Assembly: GCA_958450325.1 (NCBI GenBank)
Contig: OY288256.1
Coordinates: 52,222,953-52,286,952 of the forward strand
DNA from: Agrostemma githago
Lineage: Eukaryota; Streptophyta; Magnoliopsida; Caryophyllales; Caryophyllaceae
DNA length: 64,000 nt
Reading direction: 5' to 3'
In this document: positions 22,610 through 34,310 of the stretch, in pieces
How the letters are laid out: each line of letters begins with the position of its first letter
Position numbering within the stretch: the stretch's first letter is position 1
Made by a program: the position numbers and the translations under genes
Notes under the pieces: generated by a model
What the model saw: only the letters and a program-made list of their open reading frames with translations
What the model was told of the DNA's origin: nothing
The model's database searches: none

Positions 22610-25600
22610 ATGTGTGAGGGAAGACTTGATAAGAAGAGACGTCCCACCATCGAGTTTTTGAGGGGTGTTGAATCATTTGTCGAGGTCGCTAAAAAGTCAC
22701 TAGACTATGCATTGGGGGGGGGGGTTAGGTGTCCGTGTACAAAATGCAAGAACCTAAAATTTTTTGAGGTCGTTGTGGTTAAGGAACATGTCATCTATAA
22801 TGGTTTTTCACCCGATTATTATAATTGGATTTGTCATGGTGAGCCATCTCAGTCTGAGAAACCCGAAAACCAATAAAATGAGAGGGGGTTGAGAGGTATG
22901 ATAGTTGACGTTGTGGAGTGCAACTTGTTCAATAACAAGAACACATATAGGAATGACGACTCACCTAACCCACGAGACTCACCCAACCCACAAGACTCAC
23001 TTAATCCACAAGAGCCTAACCCACGAGCAAAGGCGTTTTTTGACATGTTGAACACTTCGGAGAAACCGTTATACGGAGGGTGCGATGTGACTTTGTTAGA
23101 AGTCGCATCTATGGTAGTTAGCCTTAAATGTGAGTTCAACCTACCCTTTACTTGTGTCGATGGTATTGCTGCCTTGCTTGAGAGAGTTATCCCAAAAGAC
23201 AAAATCATGACCCGAACTTTCTACACAACCAAAAAGGTTGTGAAGGGCCTCCAACTCCCACATGAAAAGATTGATGCTTGTCCAGATGAATACATGTTAT
23301 TTTGGAAGGACGATGCGATGCTTGACGAATGTAGGAGATGTGGTAAAGGTAGGTATAAGACGGTTGAGGGGGATATTGTTTTGAGGGGTAGAAAAGGGAA
23401 AAGCGGTGTTAGGGGTAAGAAACCGATCCTAATCAGTCAGCTTACATACTTCCCTACCTAGGCTTCAAAAATTGTATGCCACAAAAACCATAGCGGAAAA
23501 ATGAGGTGGCACAAGGAGGACATTAGAGTACCAAGGAAGATGTGTCGTCCGAGTGACGGTGAGGAGTGGAAGCGTTTCGATAGACTACATCCCCATCTTG
23601 CGTTAGAACCCCGAAATGTAAGGCTTGGGTTGTGTGCTTATGGATTTGCACCTTTCGGCCAATTTGGTAAGTCGTACTATTGCTGGCATGTGATAATCAC
23701 ACCTTATAACCTACCTCCTTGGTTGTGTTTGAAGCAACCTTTCATCTTCCTATGTCTTATTGTGGCTGGACCCAAAAACCCGAAAAATCATTTAGATGTT
23801 TACTTACAACCTGTTATTAAGGAATTGAAACAACTGTGGGAGGTAGGGGTGGAAGCTTATGATGTCTCTTTGAGACAAAACTTTCAGTTGAAAGCAGCTC
23901 TGTTGTGGACTATAAACGACTTTCCCGTGTACGGTATGCTCTCGGGGTGGTCTACTGCGGGTCAGAAAGCATGTCCGTGTTGTATGGATGAGAGCAAAGC
24001 TTTTTATCTTCCAAATTCTAGTAAAATAAGTTGTTTTGACTGTCATAGGCAATTCCTACCAGAAGGTCACCCATATAGAAAGAATAAGAAAGCATTCAAG
24101 AAGGGTGAGGTTGTGCTTGACGACGCACCTGATCGACTCCCAGGAGATGAAATATGGGAGTTGATTTCCAATTATCCGTCCACTGTTGACGGAACCGAGC
24201 AGGAGTTCAAAGACCTCAAAAAGTTGAAAAATGGTTGGTTTAAACGTAGCATATTTTTTGACCTACCATATTGGAGGACTTTGTTACTTCGTCACAATTT
24301 AGATGTGATGCACATAGAGAAAAACTTCTTTGAGCAGTTGATTCACACTGTGATGGATGTGGAGGGGGAGACTTGTGACACTACAGGATCCCGGCGAGAT
24401 GTAAAGAATTTTTGTGACCGTCCTCAACTGCACATAAAACGGGATGGATCCAAACCGAGAGCCTTGTTTACCCTTGACAAAGCTCAGAGAAAGGCGTTGT
24501 TAGAGTGGGTAGAGAAGTTGAAGTTCCCTGATGGGTACACCTTAGAGAAAGGCGATTTCAAACGTTGTGTTGATCTTAAGAACCTAAAGCTGCAAGGGTT
24601 AAAGAGTCATGACTGCCACGTCTTCATGGAGAGGTTACTTCCAGTAGCTCTCAAGCAACTTTTGCCACCGACGGTGTGGAATTCTATAACTGAGATATCT
24701 CAGTTTTTCCGAGATTTGTGTTCTTCTACAGTATCAATTGAGGACATGACTCGGCTGGAGGATCAAATTCCACAGATACTATGCAAACTTGAGATGAACT
24801 TCCCACCATCGTTCTTTAATTCCATGGAGCATCTACCTGTCCACTTGCCCTACGAGGCTAAGGTTGGAGGACCTGTCCAGTATAGATGGATGTACCCATT
24901 TGAAAGGTACATAAATTTTAGTAACTTCATTTATAAATTTCATTTAAACATAGCTAATTTTTATTAATTGAAATACATAACTTGTGTATTTAGGTTCCTC
25001 AATCATTTGAAGAAGAAAATTGGTAACAAGGCTAAGGTAGAGGGTTCTATTTGTAATGCATATTTGACAGAAGAGATTGCAAACTTCTGCTCCCTCTACT
25101 TCGAGAAATATGTTCAAACAAAAACTAAGAACCTGAACCTAGAACATTCGGTGTCCAGTGATCCTACTATACCCGAGTTTTTTCAAAAGAAGGACGATGA
25201 AGGAACTTCATCCGTTGAGGGTTCTAGGACGCTAGATGAGAAAGAGTACAACCGAGCGCACCTTTACCTACCCTCTAATTGTGAGATCTTAGAGCCTTAT
25301 GAGAAGCAATTTGTAACTGAATATGTCGCTGCAAACCCTGATGTGAACCCTGATGGCGTTTGGAGTAAGCATGACGACCATTTTCCTAAGTGGCTCAAGG
25401 ATCACGTAGTTTCCTTAGACATACATGATAATTCGGTCCAGTGCGAGTGGTTAAATGTTGGAACCGGTACTCGGTGAATGGGTTCAATTTTCACACATTC
25501 AACTACGGGAAGAACAAGGCTAAATGCAATTTTGGTGTGAGTGTGTCATCTCTTGATGGTGATGAGTAATATAGTATTTTGGAGGATATTTTCGAGTTGT

Positions 25601-26120
25601 GTTATGTTGGCAAAGAACGAGGGTATAGAGCTATGATATTCAAATGTGAGTGGAAAGACAACTCCGTGAACGGGACCCGAGTGCATGAACATTACAAGAT
25701 TGTGGAAGTAAGTACCTACGTTACCCGAGTGCATATAACACCAGGAAATATCCTACGTACGATCCGTTCATACTCGCGCATCAGGCGAAGCAAGTCTACT
25801 TTGCTCCTTCTCCTTACATGAAAAATGACAGAAATCAAAGTCAATGGTGGGCAGTCTTTAGGACTAAACCACGGGGGCAAATAGAAAGTTCTCTGTTCCA
25901 GGAAGATGCGTCTTCAAGTGGTACACGCTTATCTCCAAGTGAAGATCAAAATGAAGGGGCGGAAGAAGATTTAGAGGATGATGACGATATCAATGGACTA
26001 CGATATTACATGGTTACGGATGTTCGGGAGATCCTTGAGGAGGAAGACGGACTAGATGAAGAGAATTTGGAGGACGATCAAGTGGAGGGCGAGGAGACGG
26101 AAGGAGGAGGATCAGACTGA
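22610..26120 (+). pseudogene. CACTA transposase TNPD/tnp2 type, degraded
   Basis: Collinear pieces. At 22610-22876 is the N-terminal transposase-associated domain (RRPTIEFLRGVESFVEVAKK, RCPCTKCKN, IYNGFSPDYYNW). At 22889-23461 is a linker with a CPDEYMLFWKDD box. At 23501-24967 is the tnp2 catalytic region (VRLGLCAYGFAPFGQFGKSY, PYNLPPWLCLKQPF, GPKNPKNHLDVYLQPVIKEL, LLWTINDFPVYGMLSGWSTA, HNLDVMHIEKNFFEQL), followed by a DUF4218-like region (LPVALKQLLPP, then FNSMEHLPVHLPYEAKVGGP). At 24968-25477 and 25579-26120 is a C-terminal DUF4216-like region ending in acidic sequence. Stops or shifts near 22876, 23461 and 25569 prevent a full protein unless unusual splicing is invoked. The family catalyses DNA cut-and-paste transposition. 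Confidence 0.85.
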
Positions 26121-26283
26121 GGAGGATGAGGCTGACGACAATAACGACAGCGAAGATGACTACTAGAGTTGTTGTAGTAGGTTATATTGATCATTGTGTT
26201 ACTTATTTGGTACATTATTTTAATCAAGTGAGATTGTAATTGCTAATTGTTGTTGACATTGTTTAATTTGTTTCAAGGTTAAG

Positions 26284-27854
26284 ATGGCAGACGGTAAATC
26301 GACCAGGAGACGTGGTGGGGGAAGTAGGTCTGTTCAGACATCCACCACGCAGCAGCAGGAGGAGGAACGGGTCCCCCAAACAGGACCGAAGCAGAACGAT
26401 GAGCAGCAGTAGGGGCAGCAGCAGGAGATGGAGAAGGACGAGAACGGTCGGGTGATTATCGACCCTGGTCACGTTTGGTAATATAATCTAACGTTCGGTT
26501 TCTGCATGGGGAGGTCACCGCAGGCTGTACTACCAGCTACATGGCCGACAAAGGGCAGGGGTATGCTTGCTGGTCTCAGGTGCCGTTGGACGTACGACAT
26601 TGGTGGTTCAACAACTTCCGGGTACGTGGATTGTTTTTGTTACCGAGTTTTTATTTTATAATGTAGACTTTGTAAATATTTTCGCTACTAATTAATAATC
26701 CGCCTTGATTTTGTAGTTGAAGTTCGCTTGGGATAAGAAGTTAGAAGGAAGGGTGTGGGATCGATATAACGAGACTTGCACACGACGTTTCGCTTGCGTA
26801 ATGAACAAACGCCACACGCGGGGGACTGCGCTCAAAGACCTTAAAGGTGTAGTTTTTTATAGTACTCAATTTTAACAAACAATCTAATTGCAATCATTTA
26901 ATGTATTAACTAATATATTAGTGTCGTCATTTTTCAGGGGAAGCGTTGGAGAGGTGGGTTACGTACCATGACAGCGCGGAATTAAAGGTCAGGTCGGAGA
27001 GGGCACAGAGAAACAAAATGTCGAACTGCGAGAAGGAGGGGAAGGCAAACCTGACACATCATCGGGGTTCTCAGTCTTCGTTGCGTCGTGCCAAGAGGGT
27101 ATGATTTCTATTAATATCGTACTCTTACTTGAATAATCATAAACTATGTTCGCATAATATATATTTGCCTAATGTTCGTACTCATTTAATAGCTAGAAGC
27201 TGAACTCGGGAGGATGCCAACCGCGCCCGAGCTATTCCTGGACATGCACGGGAAGAGCGATGATGAAGGGACTAGTTTTATGATGAGGAAAGATTAGGCA
27301 ATCTGGGTGACTACTAACTATTTCAAATAAATCAACTTTGTCTATATTTTAGGTGGTAGATAACTATATTTAATGATTTCATCTAATAATAACTTGAATT
27401 GAAATCGTTGTTGTGTACGCAGGATGCCTACCAAAAAGAGCAAGCAAACCTCGAGACTGCTCCTGATGCTACCGAAGTCAACCCGAATCAGACTTTTTTC
27501 AAGGTCGTCTCGGGGTACAAGAAAGGAAGTGTGTACGGTGTTGGAAATGCACACAGTATCTACTTCACACCTCCCCCACCGCGTCTCGGCACCTCTACAC
27601 AGATGGAGTACACGCCGGCCGGATCTCAGAAGCCCGACCCGGAAAAGGAGCAAATGAAGGAACAGCTGACACAGTAACAGAAAATGAAGGAACAGCAGGA
27701 GCAAATAAAGAAAATGCAGAAACAGATGGCCATGTTTCAGGCCATGTTTAACAAATGCAACCAAGGTCGTCCCCCATCCCCTCCAGACGACAGAGACCCA
27801 TTTAATGATGGTGGTGGTAACTCTGGTGTTGCAACTAGCTTCACAGTTAGCTGA
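26284..27854 (+). pseudogene. CACTA accessory (TNPA-like) gene, intron-containing, damaged
   Basis: Exon-like pieces follow the transposase. About 26284-26482 reads MADGKSTRRRGGGSRSVQTS with an internal TAG. About 26490-26625 contains VTAGCTTSYMADKGQGYACW, then VPLDVRHWWFNNFR. About 26715-26848 contains FAWDKKLEGRVWDRYNE and MNKRHTRGTALKDL. About 26940-27100 contains ERWVTYHDSAELKVRSERAQ and HHRGSQSSLRRAKR. About 27190-27297 contains AELGRMPTAPELFLDMHGK. From 27421 comes the C-terminal exon with NPNQTFFKVVSGYKKGSVYG and a coiled coil interrupted by TAG at about 27675. GT and AG borders fit several junctions. It is probably the Transposase_24-like DNA-binding partner of the transposase. Exon limits are approximate. 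Confidence 0.65.
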
Positions 27855-28129
27855 TTGTTTTTGTTGTTGTTGTTGTAACTGGATTTATGGATTAGGTATC
27901 TTGGAACTAGTTTATATTTATGTACCTTAAAACCGTATGTTAAAACTTTTTTATATGAATGGTTTTTCAGCATAAATGTATCGAGAGATGAAGTGTTTTG
28001 GTTGATTGAGAGTGATGAGGTTGAGGTATTGTGGATGGTCGACAGTTGTGGTTGGTTGAGAGTTGTGGATGTGGTTTATTTTACAGGTTTTGGCTAGACA
28101 TCGAACCCATATTTACGGCCATGCAAAAG

Positions 28130-28490
28130 CATATATGGCGTCCAATAACGGACGTCATGCCAGACGCCAGAGGAAGCCGAAAATGTCAGATATTTAGGGA
28201 TATGGCGTTCGATTGTGCTCGCCAGGTGACCCTGGATGGCGTCCACAGTCGGACGCCAAGCAACAGAAGATGGCGTCTGACAGTGGACGTCATCCAGGGT
28301 CACCTGGCATGCACAGTCGGATGCCACCTTTGGCGTTCACTGTCGGACGCCACCTTTGGCGACCAACAGTGGACGCCCGGTTTAAAAATGGGCGACCGGT
28401 CGTGGCTTCCATTTTTTGGCGTCTGTTTGCGGACGCCCATCCCCGTATAGCGTCCACTGACGGAAGCCATTGGGTGGACGCCTGGGCTGC
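28130..28490. repeat. Subterminal repeats, inner CACTA 3' end
   Basis: Array of GGCGTCC/GGACGCC near-palindromes, inverted relative to the 5' end and close to the array at 20070-20450. Confidence 0.85.
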
Positions 28491-28503
28491 TTTTTTTGTA
28501 GTG

Positions 28504-29254
28504 AGTTAGTACTCACCTAGATTACCTGATCTTTCCTCGTGACAAAACTAGTCGTCCCTTCATCATCGCTTTTCGCGTGCATGTCCAGGAATAGCTCGGG
28601 CGCGGTTGGCATCCTCTCGAGTTCAGCTTGTATCTATTAAATGAGTATGACGTTAGGTGAATATTATGCGAACATAGTTTATGAGAATTTAAGTAATACT
28701 ATAATATTAAAAAAAATCATACCTTCCGGGCACGACGGAACGAAGACTGAGAACCCCGATGATGTGTCGGGTCCGCCTTCCCCTCCTTTTCGCAGTTCTT
28801 CATCTTGTTTTTTTGTCCCCTCTCGGACCTGACTTTGAAATCCGCGCTGTCATTGTACGCGACCCATCGCTCCAAAGCTTCCCCTGAAATATGAAGATAC
28901 TAATATATTAGTTAATACAGTAAAAGATTGAAGTTAGATTGTTTGTGAAAACTGAGTACTATCTACACCTTTAAGGTCTTTAAGCGTTGTCCCCCACTTA
29001 CGGCGTTTGTTCATTACGTCCGCGAAACGACTTGTGCAGGTCTCGTTATATCGGTCCCAGACCCTTCCTTCTAACTCCGGCTTCCAAGTGAACTTCAACT
29101 ACACAATCAAGGCAGATTATTAATTAGTAGCGGAAATATTTACAAAGTCTACATTGTAAAATAAAAACTCGGTAACAAAAACAATCCACGTACCCGAAAG
29201 TTGTTGAACCACCACTTCCGTACGTCCAACGGCACCATAGTCTAGCAAGCATAC
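28504..29254 (-). pseudogene. Accessory gene exons of the outer CACTA
   Basis: Inverse-oriented counterpart of inner positions about 26590-27300. It has the remnants of the ELGRMPTAPELFLD exon, the exon with the NPSDMAKKLR-type replacement of the inner sequence, and the NNFR exon end. The solo LTR interrupts this gene at 29255. Coding capacity is lost here. Confidence 0.6.
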
Positions 29255-31967
29255 TGTGGACATGACATAGGTCCACCCCGACGTGGCCACGCGCGGGTTT
29301 GGGGAGGCGAATGAATCTCTATATGAGATGGGTCGAATTGAAATTTAAATCGAAGTGGAGTCGCCATCGAACTTTGGGGAGATCGGGCCCGTTCGAACCC
29401 ACTCTATGTCGTAGTGGGCCATGCACAAAGTATGGCCCATTTCTGATGTCAGAGTTTATTGGGCTCGTCCCTTTGCATTTGATACCGATACCGACATTAT
29501 CGGATATCGTGTATTGAATGACTCTCGTGCGCCAACGGTTTCGGGCATCTGGAAACCGAGGTTCTGAGTAAGGGGTGAGGGTACGTGTTGGGAAGTTCAC
29601 AAAGAACACCTAACCCCGCCCGCTCATTAGCGGCCTCTACTAGGATATCGAATGACTTTCTAATACGCGCGTTAGTAAAACGATGAAAATGATATGTAAA
29701 GATTATTTTCCCTAAACATGCCAAAAAGAATGAATGGGTTGCTACGTCGATTTAATGCATCTAATATTAACGTCGAAGTCATATTTAGCATGCGAGGTTT
29801 ATTTTAGTACAATAAAATAAACAATGAAAATAAATCAACAAAGATGGAAACAAACATGTTAGTAACGGTATAACGATAATAACGGTTTGCGAGTAATATA
29901 GAATAATATGGAATGATGTAAAGGAGAAGATGCATGGTTTTGAACAGTAATATTTCACGTGATAGATTTTACACGTGTTGACCTAAGTCATAAAAAAGTA
30001 TTATCGAGACTAGAAAAGCGGTGTGGGACTTACGGTATTTGTCGTGATAAGGCCACTCGATCGAGTCATAGATGGACTCGACCGAGTGGTCCTCAAAAAA
30101 AAGCTTATGTCCCGTATTTTAGACCCTACTCTATCGAGTTATTGACGAACTCGACCGAGTACGATGCCACTCGATCGAGTCATTGCGAGACTCGACCGAG
30201 TGGTGATCGAAAAACCTTCTGTCTCGGTTTTTCGGGTGCCACTCGATCGAGTGGACTAGGCACTCGGTCGAGTGCCCCCTGTATGAACTAGGGTTCACCT
30301 CGCAATTTATTGACTACGTGATTGCTTTTCGATTTTGAATAAGTCGTTGATTCTGCCGAATCGGGCATAAATATTATATGATTTATGCTCGATCCGGATT
30401 TTGATAAATCGTTGATTTTGTTGGATCGGGCATAAATATTGTGGGATTTATACTCGATTCTAATTTTGATACTCATCATATCCCATATTCGATTATTGAA
30501 TCGATATGGAATATTAGAGCGAAAACTTGAAGAAAGTAATATAAGTCGTTTAAATTAAACTAGTACGATATAAATTTTCTCCGCGTTTATAGTGTCGTAA
30601 TTAATTCTAACGAATTAGGTGACAACAATTTCGGCATCAACGAAAATTGTATTAGTTTAATCTTTTGACTAAATCATTAGATTCGACATCCAATTATTGA
30701 ATTGGTATCGAATCTAATAGATCGACACTTGAATTAAAAAACTAGACTTTATTCTCTCCGCATCCCGACATCATAATTAATTCTTGCGAATTGTTTGATG
30801 TCGGATCCGCATCAAAAGGTTTTGACTCAACTTGTATAAAAAAACGCGAATTAAAAAAAAGGGGGGTTTTAGAAATCGATGTGTGCGATGTTGATGACGA
30901 CGCGACGAAAATAAAAACAATTTTGTTTACGTTTGACTCGTTTCAACAATCAAATATTCTGGGTGTCGGGATAAGCGACCGGCCGTGTCGGGTGAAACAC
31001 CCTTGCATTCGTGTTTTCTTATTCCGTCATCCCTCATATTCGACACGAATTAGCGCGTATTTTAGTGTCTTAATATTTATTATACTAACGATATTAGAAT
31101 GCGATGATAACGATAAAATAAAAGATAATAAAAAAACGGGACGATGACAACGACACGGATGACACGCGAGGAAGAGAAGAGAGAAAGATGGGGTTTTGCA
31201 CCCTCAACCTACATGTTTCTTAGTCTCGGATAGATCTCGTTAATTGTGGCTTTAGCACGGGAGAATCGAGGTTAATGTAAGTTAAGTTATGGTGGTTTAG
31301 GGTTCCTAGATGATGCTAGGGTTAGGGTTTTTGAAAGTGTGAGATTAGGGTTGATTAGGTTTTATGAGATGCGTGTAAAGTGTTGATTAGGGTTTTTTTT
31401 ATGTGGGAAAAAGTTGTGCCAATTTGCATGCAAGGGGGTGTTTATATAGACATTGCCATGCAACCCCGTCTAGGGTTACTCGACCGAGTATGCCTCCGAC
31501 TCGATCGAGTGGCCCAAAGCAAACGCAGCCGGGCCTATTTGAGAGCCCACTCGATCGAGTAGGGCTGACACTCGATCGAGTGAGTCAGCTGGAGCGTATG
31601 GGTCCGGTATTGTGGGCCTCGAGTTGGGTATTTTGTGGGTTTTGTATTTGGGTTAGACTTTTGATGTTTATGTGGCTGTTTTTATTTGTCTCGGAAACGA
31701 CTTTGACCGGGGTTGACCCAATCGCTAAAAGTTGGTTTTATTTCCGGTGTCAGTTTTGACCTTAGTCTTATTTGATTGAAAACGACCCACTGGGCCTGAA
31801 TTTGAGGCCGATTTTGTGAGATTTGTACTCCGTAAATGCCTAAGCCAGCAACTAATGGTTTTGAGCTCATATCCGAGCGCATAGAAACACGTTTGCGTCC
31901 GATCATCATCGGGTGTTTTTTTGAAAACCGCTATAGACATCTAGCGGTCAAAATGTGGGTATCTATA
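29255..31967 (+). repeat. Solo LTR of the palindrome family, 2713 bp, TSD CATAC
   Basis: It starts TGTGGACATGAC and ends GTATCTATA (other copies end GTCTACA), flanked by perfect CATAC at 29250-29254 and 31968-31972. The inner CACTA has the uninterrupted target at about 26560 (GGGGTATGCTTGCT on the plus strand), which confirms insertion point and duplication. No internal region or second LTR is present, so it is a solo LTR left by LTR-LTR recombination. Palindromes ACTCGATCGAGT and one-base variants cluster at 30055-30275 and 31479-31582, often in pairs 20-22 bp apart. Confidence 0.92.
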
Positions 31968-32440
31968 CATACCTCTGCCCTTTATCGACCATGTAGCTGT
32001 TAGTACAGCCTGTGATCACCTGCTCATGTAGAAACCTGCAGCGAGCCGAGAATCACATATATGTATGAAATCTTAAAAGACATAGTCGAACAACTCATAT
32101 GTTACAAAAGAATCGAGATGTTAGATTGTATTACCAAACGCGACCAGGGTCAATCTTCAACCGGGCTTGATCGCCGTACTCCAGCTCCTCCTGCTGTCCT
32201 TGCTGCTCATTCTGCTCCGGTCCCGTTTCGGGGACCCGTTCCTCCTCCTCCTGGTGCGTGGTGGATGTCTGAACAGACCTACTTCCCCCACCACGTCTCT
32301 TGGTGGATCTACCGCCTGCCATCTTAACCTTGCAACAAATTAAACAATGTCAACAACAATTAGCAATTACAATCTAATTTGATTAAAATAATGTACCAAA
32401 TAATTAAGACAATGATCAATATAACCTACTAAAAAATTCG
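31968..32440 (-). pseudogene. Accessory gene 5' exons, outer CACTA, with transposase deletion scar
   Basis: On the minus strand 32322-32131 encodes MAGGRSTKRRGGGSRSVQTS, followed by TTHQEEEERVPETG and ending VW at a possible splice donor. Unlike the inner copy it has no internal stop. The next exon (about 32040-31968) has an in-frame stop and is then cut by the solo LTR. Upstream, at about 32430-32445, the accessory-gene promoter side joins directly to the first codons of the tnp2 gene region (CCACCGTCGAATTTTTT), so about 3.5 kb present in the inner copy is deleted. Confidence 0.65.
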
Positions 32441-32576
32441 ACGGTGGGAGGTCTCTTATTATCAAGTCTTCCTTCATACATCCATTTCTGTTCAATCTCT
32501 TCATTTTCTATGTTCAAAAAATGTATATAACAAATTAAAGTTTAATTTCCCTAACTTAATTTCCATAAGGTTGCGT

Positions 32577-32745
32577 TTGGATACTCGGAATTGATTTGAA
32601 TATCAAGAATTCAATTCCTGTATTTGAATTTCTAGAATTCAAATCCAAATCCAAATCCAAAATGGTGTTTGGGTACCCTTGGATTTGGATTTCAGGCGGG
32701 TGAAGTCGGGTCAAGGTCACCAATTTTTATTTTTTAAAATTTTTC

Positions 32746-32747
<2 letters not shown>
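32577..32747 (+). repeat. MITE-like repeat fragment, first copy
   Basis: It begins AAGGTTGCGTTTGGATACTC and matches 43440-43620 closely, including ATGGTGTTTGGGTACCC. It is cut at the (AT)n tract; the second half seen at 43620-43890 is missing. Confidence 0.75.

Positions 32748-32814
<67 letters not shown>
32748..32814. repeat. (AT)n microsatellite
   Basis: Uninterrupted AT dinucleotides for about 67 bp, immediately left of the TIR element. A shorter (AT) run lies on the other side at 35495-35507. Confidence 0.95.
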
Positions 32815-32818
<4 letters not shown>

Positions 32819-33180
32819 TGAAGATCAAGTGAGTCCCTTTTTCTTTTTTGAGTCCATAAGTCCTATTCTTAGTCATTGATCTAAAGAGGATGAATGGTTT
32901 AGATTGCATGTAGTAATTAAGGTAGTAACTACCATATTTTGGAAATAATATGAGAAAATCCTCTCTCCTCCCTAAATTACTGCCAACTAATATCTTCTTC
33001 TCTCTCATCTCATTCATTTTTTTTCATTGAAACACACGCCTAACACAAAAACACTTCACCTTCATCATCTCTCATCTCATTCAATTTTTTCACTCAACTC
33101 AATCGCTCAACTCAACTCAATCGCTCACCTTCAACTCGAGCAAGGTTATATTGAAGCAACTTTCTAACTTTAGCAAACAT

Positions 33181-33291
33181 AATGAACAAGGTGCGATCGC
33201 GATTGTTGGAAAACATAGACAAGTATGCGGACGCTAGACAAAAGATCATCGACGCTCCCAAGAGCAAGCCAACGAAGGGCCGAAAAAAATA
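33181..33291 (+). CDS. Short ORF, 36 residues, basic C-terminus, possible gene remnant
   Basis: An ATG frame of 36 codons, starting MNKVRSRLLENIDKYADARQ and ending KSKPTKGRKK, preceded by a pyrimidine-rich stretch that looks like a 5' untranslated region. The amphipathic first half and basic tail resemble the end of a nuclear protein, so this may be a deletion derivative joining a leader to the last codons of a longer gene. I do not recognise the family. It is low confidence as an expressed gene. Confidence 0.25.
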
Positions 33292-33412
33292 ACGTGTTTA
33301 CTGAATCATGTCATCTCTTTTCTAACTACGAATTAATGGTTTGTATTCTTTAGTTACTTGTCTAATTACATTGGTATTTTGACTATCACCAATGCATTGA
33401 AGCTGTTAAACT

Positions 33413-33831
33413 CTGTTACACTGACTAGTTGTACCTGTTACTCTAATTTACTGCTGGTGTTACTATGGGGATTACTGAAGTTAACCCAATTTTCTTAGTC
33501 TCACAATCTGTGTGTTACACCGAAGCTTTGTAAATGTTACTTTAATGAACAATTTATGTTACTTTAAGTTATTAATGGTGTTTGTACAATGATATTGCAA
33601 TCAATTCCTCTGACGCATTATATATTGTTTTTTGAAGAACAAATGTTGGTACTTTGTCAATGAATGAAACCAATCCAAGTTATCCCCAGTTACTTTGGCA
33701 ATGATTTTGTCTAAACAACGATGTTGTCTTCAGTTACTTCAATGCATTGTTTCTGTTACTGTAACAGACGAATAGTGTTACTCTGACACACATGAGATGT
33801 TACTCTAACCAAAAACACATGTATTAAATAA
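33413..33831 (+). repeat. Array 1 of 13-bp motif, 22-bp period
   Basis: Units of the form RTGTTACTNTAAY followed by 9 variable bases. Clear units start at 33413, 33435 and 33457; at 33512, 33534, 33556 and 33578; and at 33687, 33731, 33753, 33775, 33797 and 33819. Intervals are 22 bp or 44 bp within each run. All are in the same orientation. The 9-bp spacers differ between units. Confidence 0.9.
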
Positions 33832-33948
33832 ATATAGTGTTAAATGCACCGTAACACAGCGCTATGTGTAAAAAAAATAGTACAAAATTAGTTTTTCGTG
33901 TAAACCCGAAAAAAAGAAAAAATAATGACAAACAAACACGAGTATTCT

Positions 33949-34310
33949 CAAAACACTTGTTCATCCTCTTCGTCTTCCTCGGTGTCTTCTTCAGTTTCTT
34001 CTCCTTCGATGTCTTCATCTACTTCATCCTCGTCATCATCATTGGTTGGCTTAGTAGGCTATTTAGGCGGTCATGCTGCGTACGGATTTGGACAGTTTCG
34101 TTTGGTTGGCTTAATTAGTATACTTTCTCACATCAAATCCGCAAGCCAGCGCGTAGATTTTGTAAAATTCCACTGCCTAATCAATTGTTCTGAATACTTG
34201 CTCCATGTACGGAGTGAAAACCTCACCCACATCTTTGCACCATTCCTGTGCATTCGGTTCTTTGCCAATGCTTCGTGCAAGAAATTAAAAAATGTCACGC
34301 CCATGGACAT
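33949..34310 (-). pseudogene. Unrecognised coding traces in the TIR element
   Basis: On the minus strand, 34310-34128 is open for 60 residues (VTFFNFLHEALAKN, KMWVRFSLRTWSKYSEQLIR). A stretch at about 34050-33949 reads as a very acidic C-terminal tail (DDDEDEVDEDIEGEE) ending in TGA. The two are separated by stops and could be exons of one degraded gene starting at 35180. No family recognised. Confidence 0.3.

Larger units (their letters stand above)
21265..28503 (+). mobile_element. Inner CACTA (En/Spm) element, 7239 bp, TSD AGT
   Basis: Ends are CACTACAAGAAAATCA at 21265 and CTTTTTTTGTAGTG ending at 28503, flanked by AGT at 21262-21264 and 28504-28506. The outer CACTA sequence reads straight through once the element and one AGT are removed, which its own paralogous region (about 27290-27330) confirms. 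Subterminal GGCGTCC-type repeats lie at both ends. It carries a tnp2-type transposase gene (22610-26120) and an accessory gene (26284-27854), both on the plus strand and both damaged by stops or frameshifts. Confidence 0.92.
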
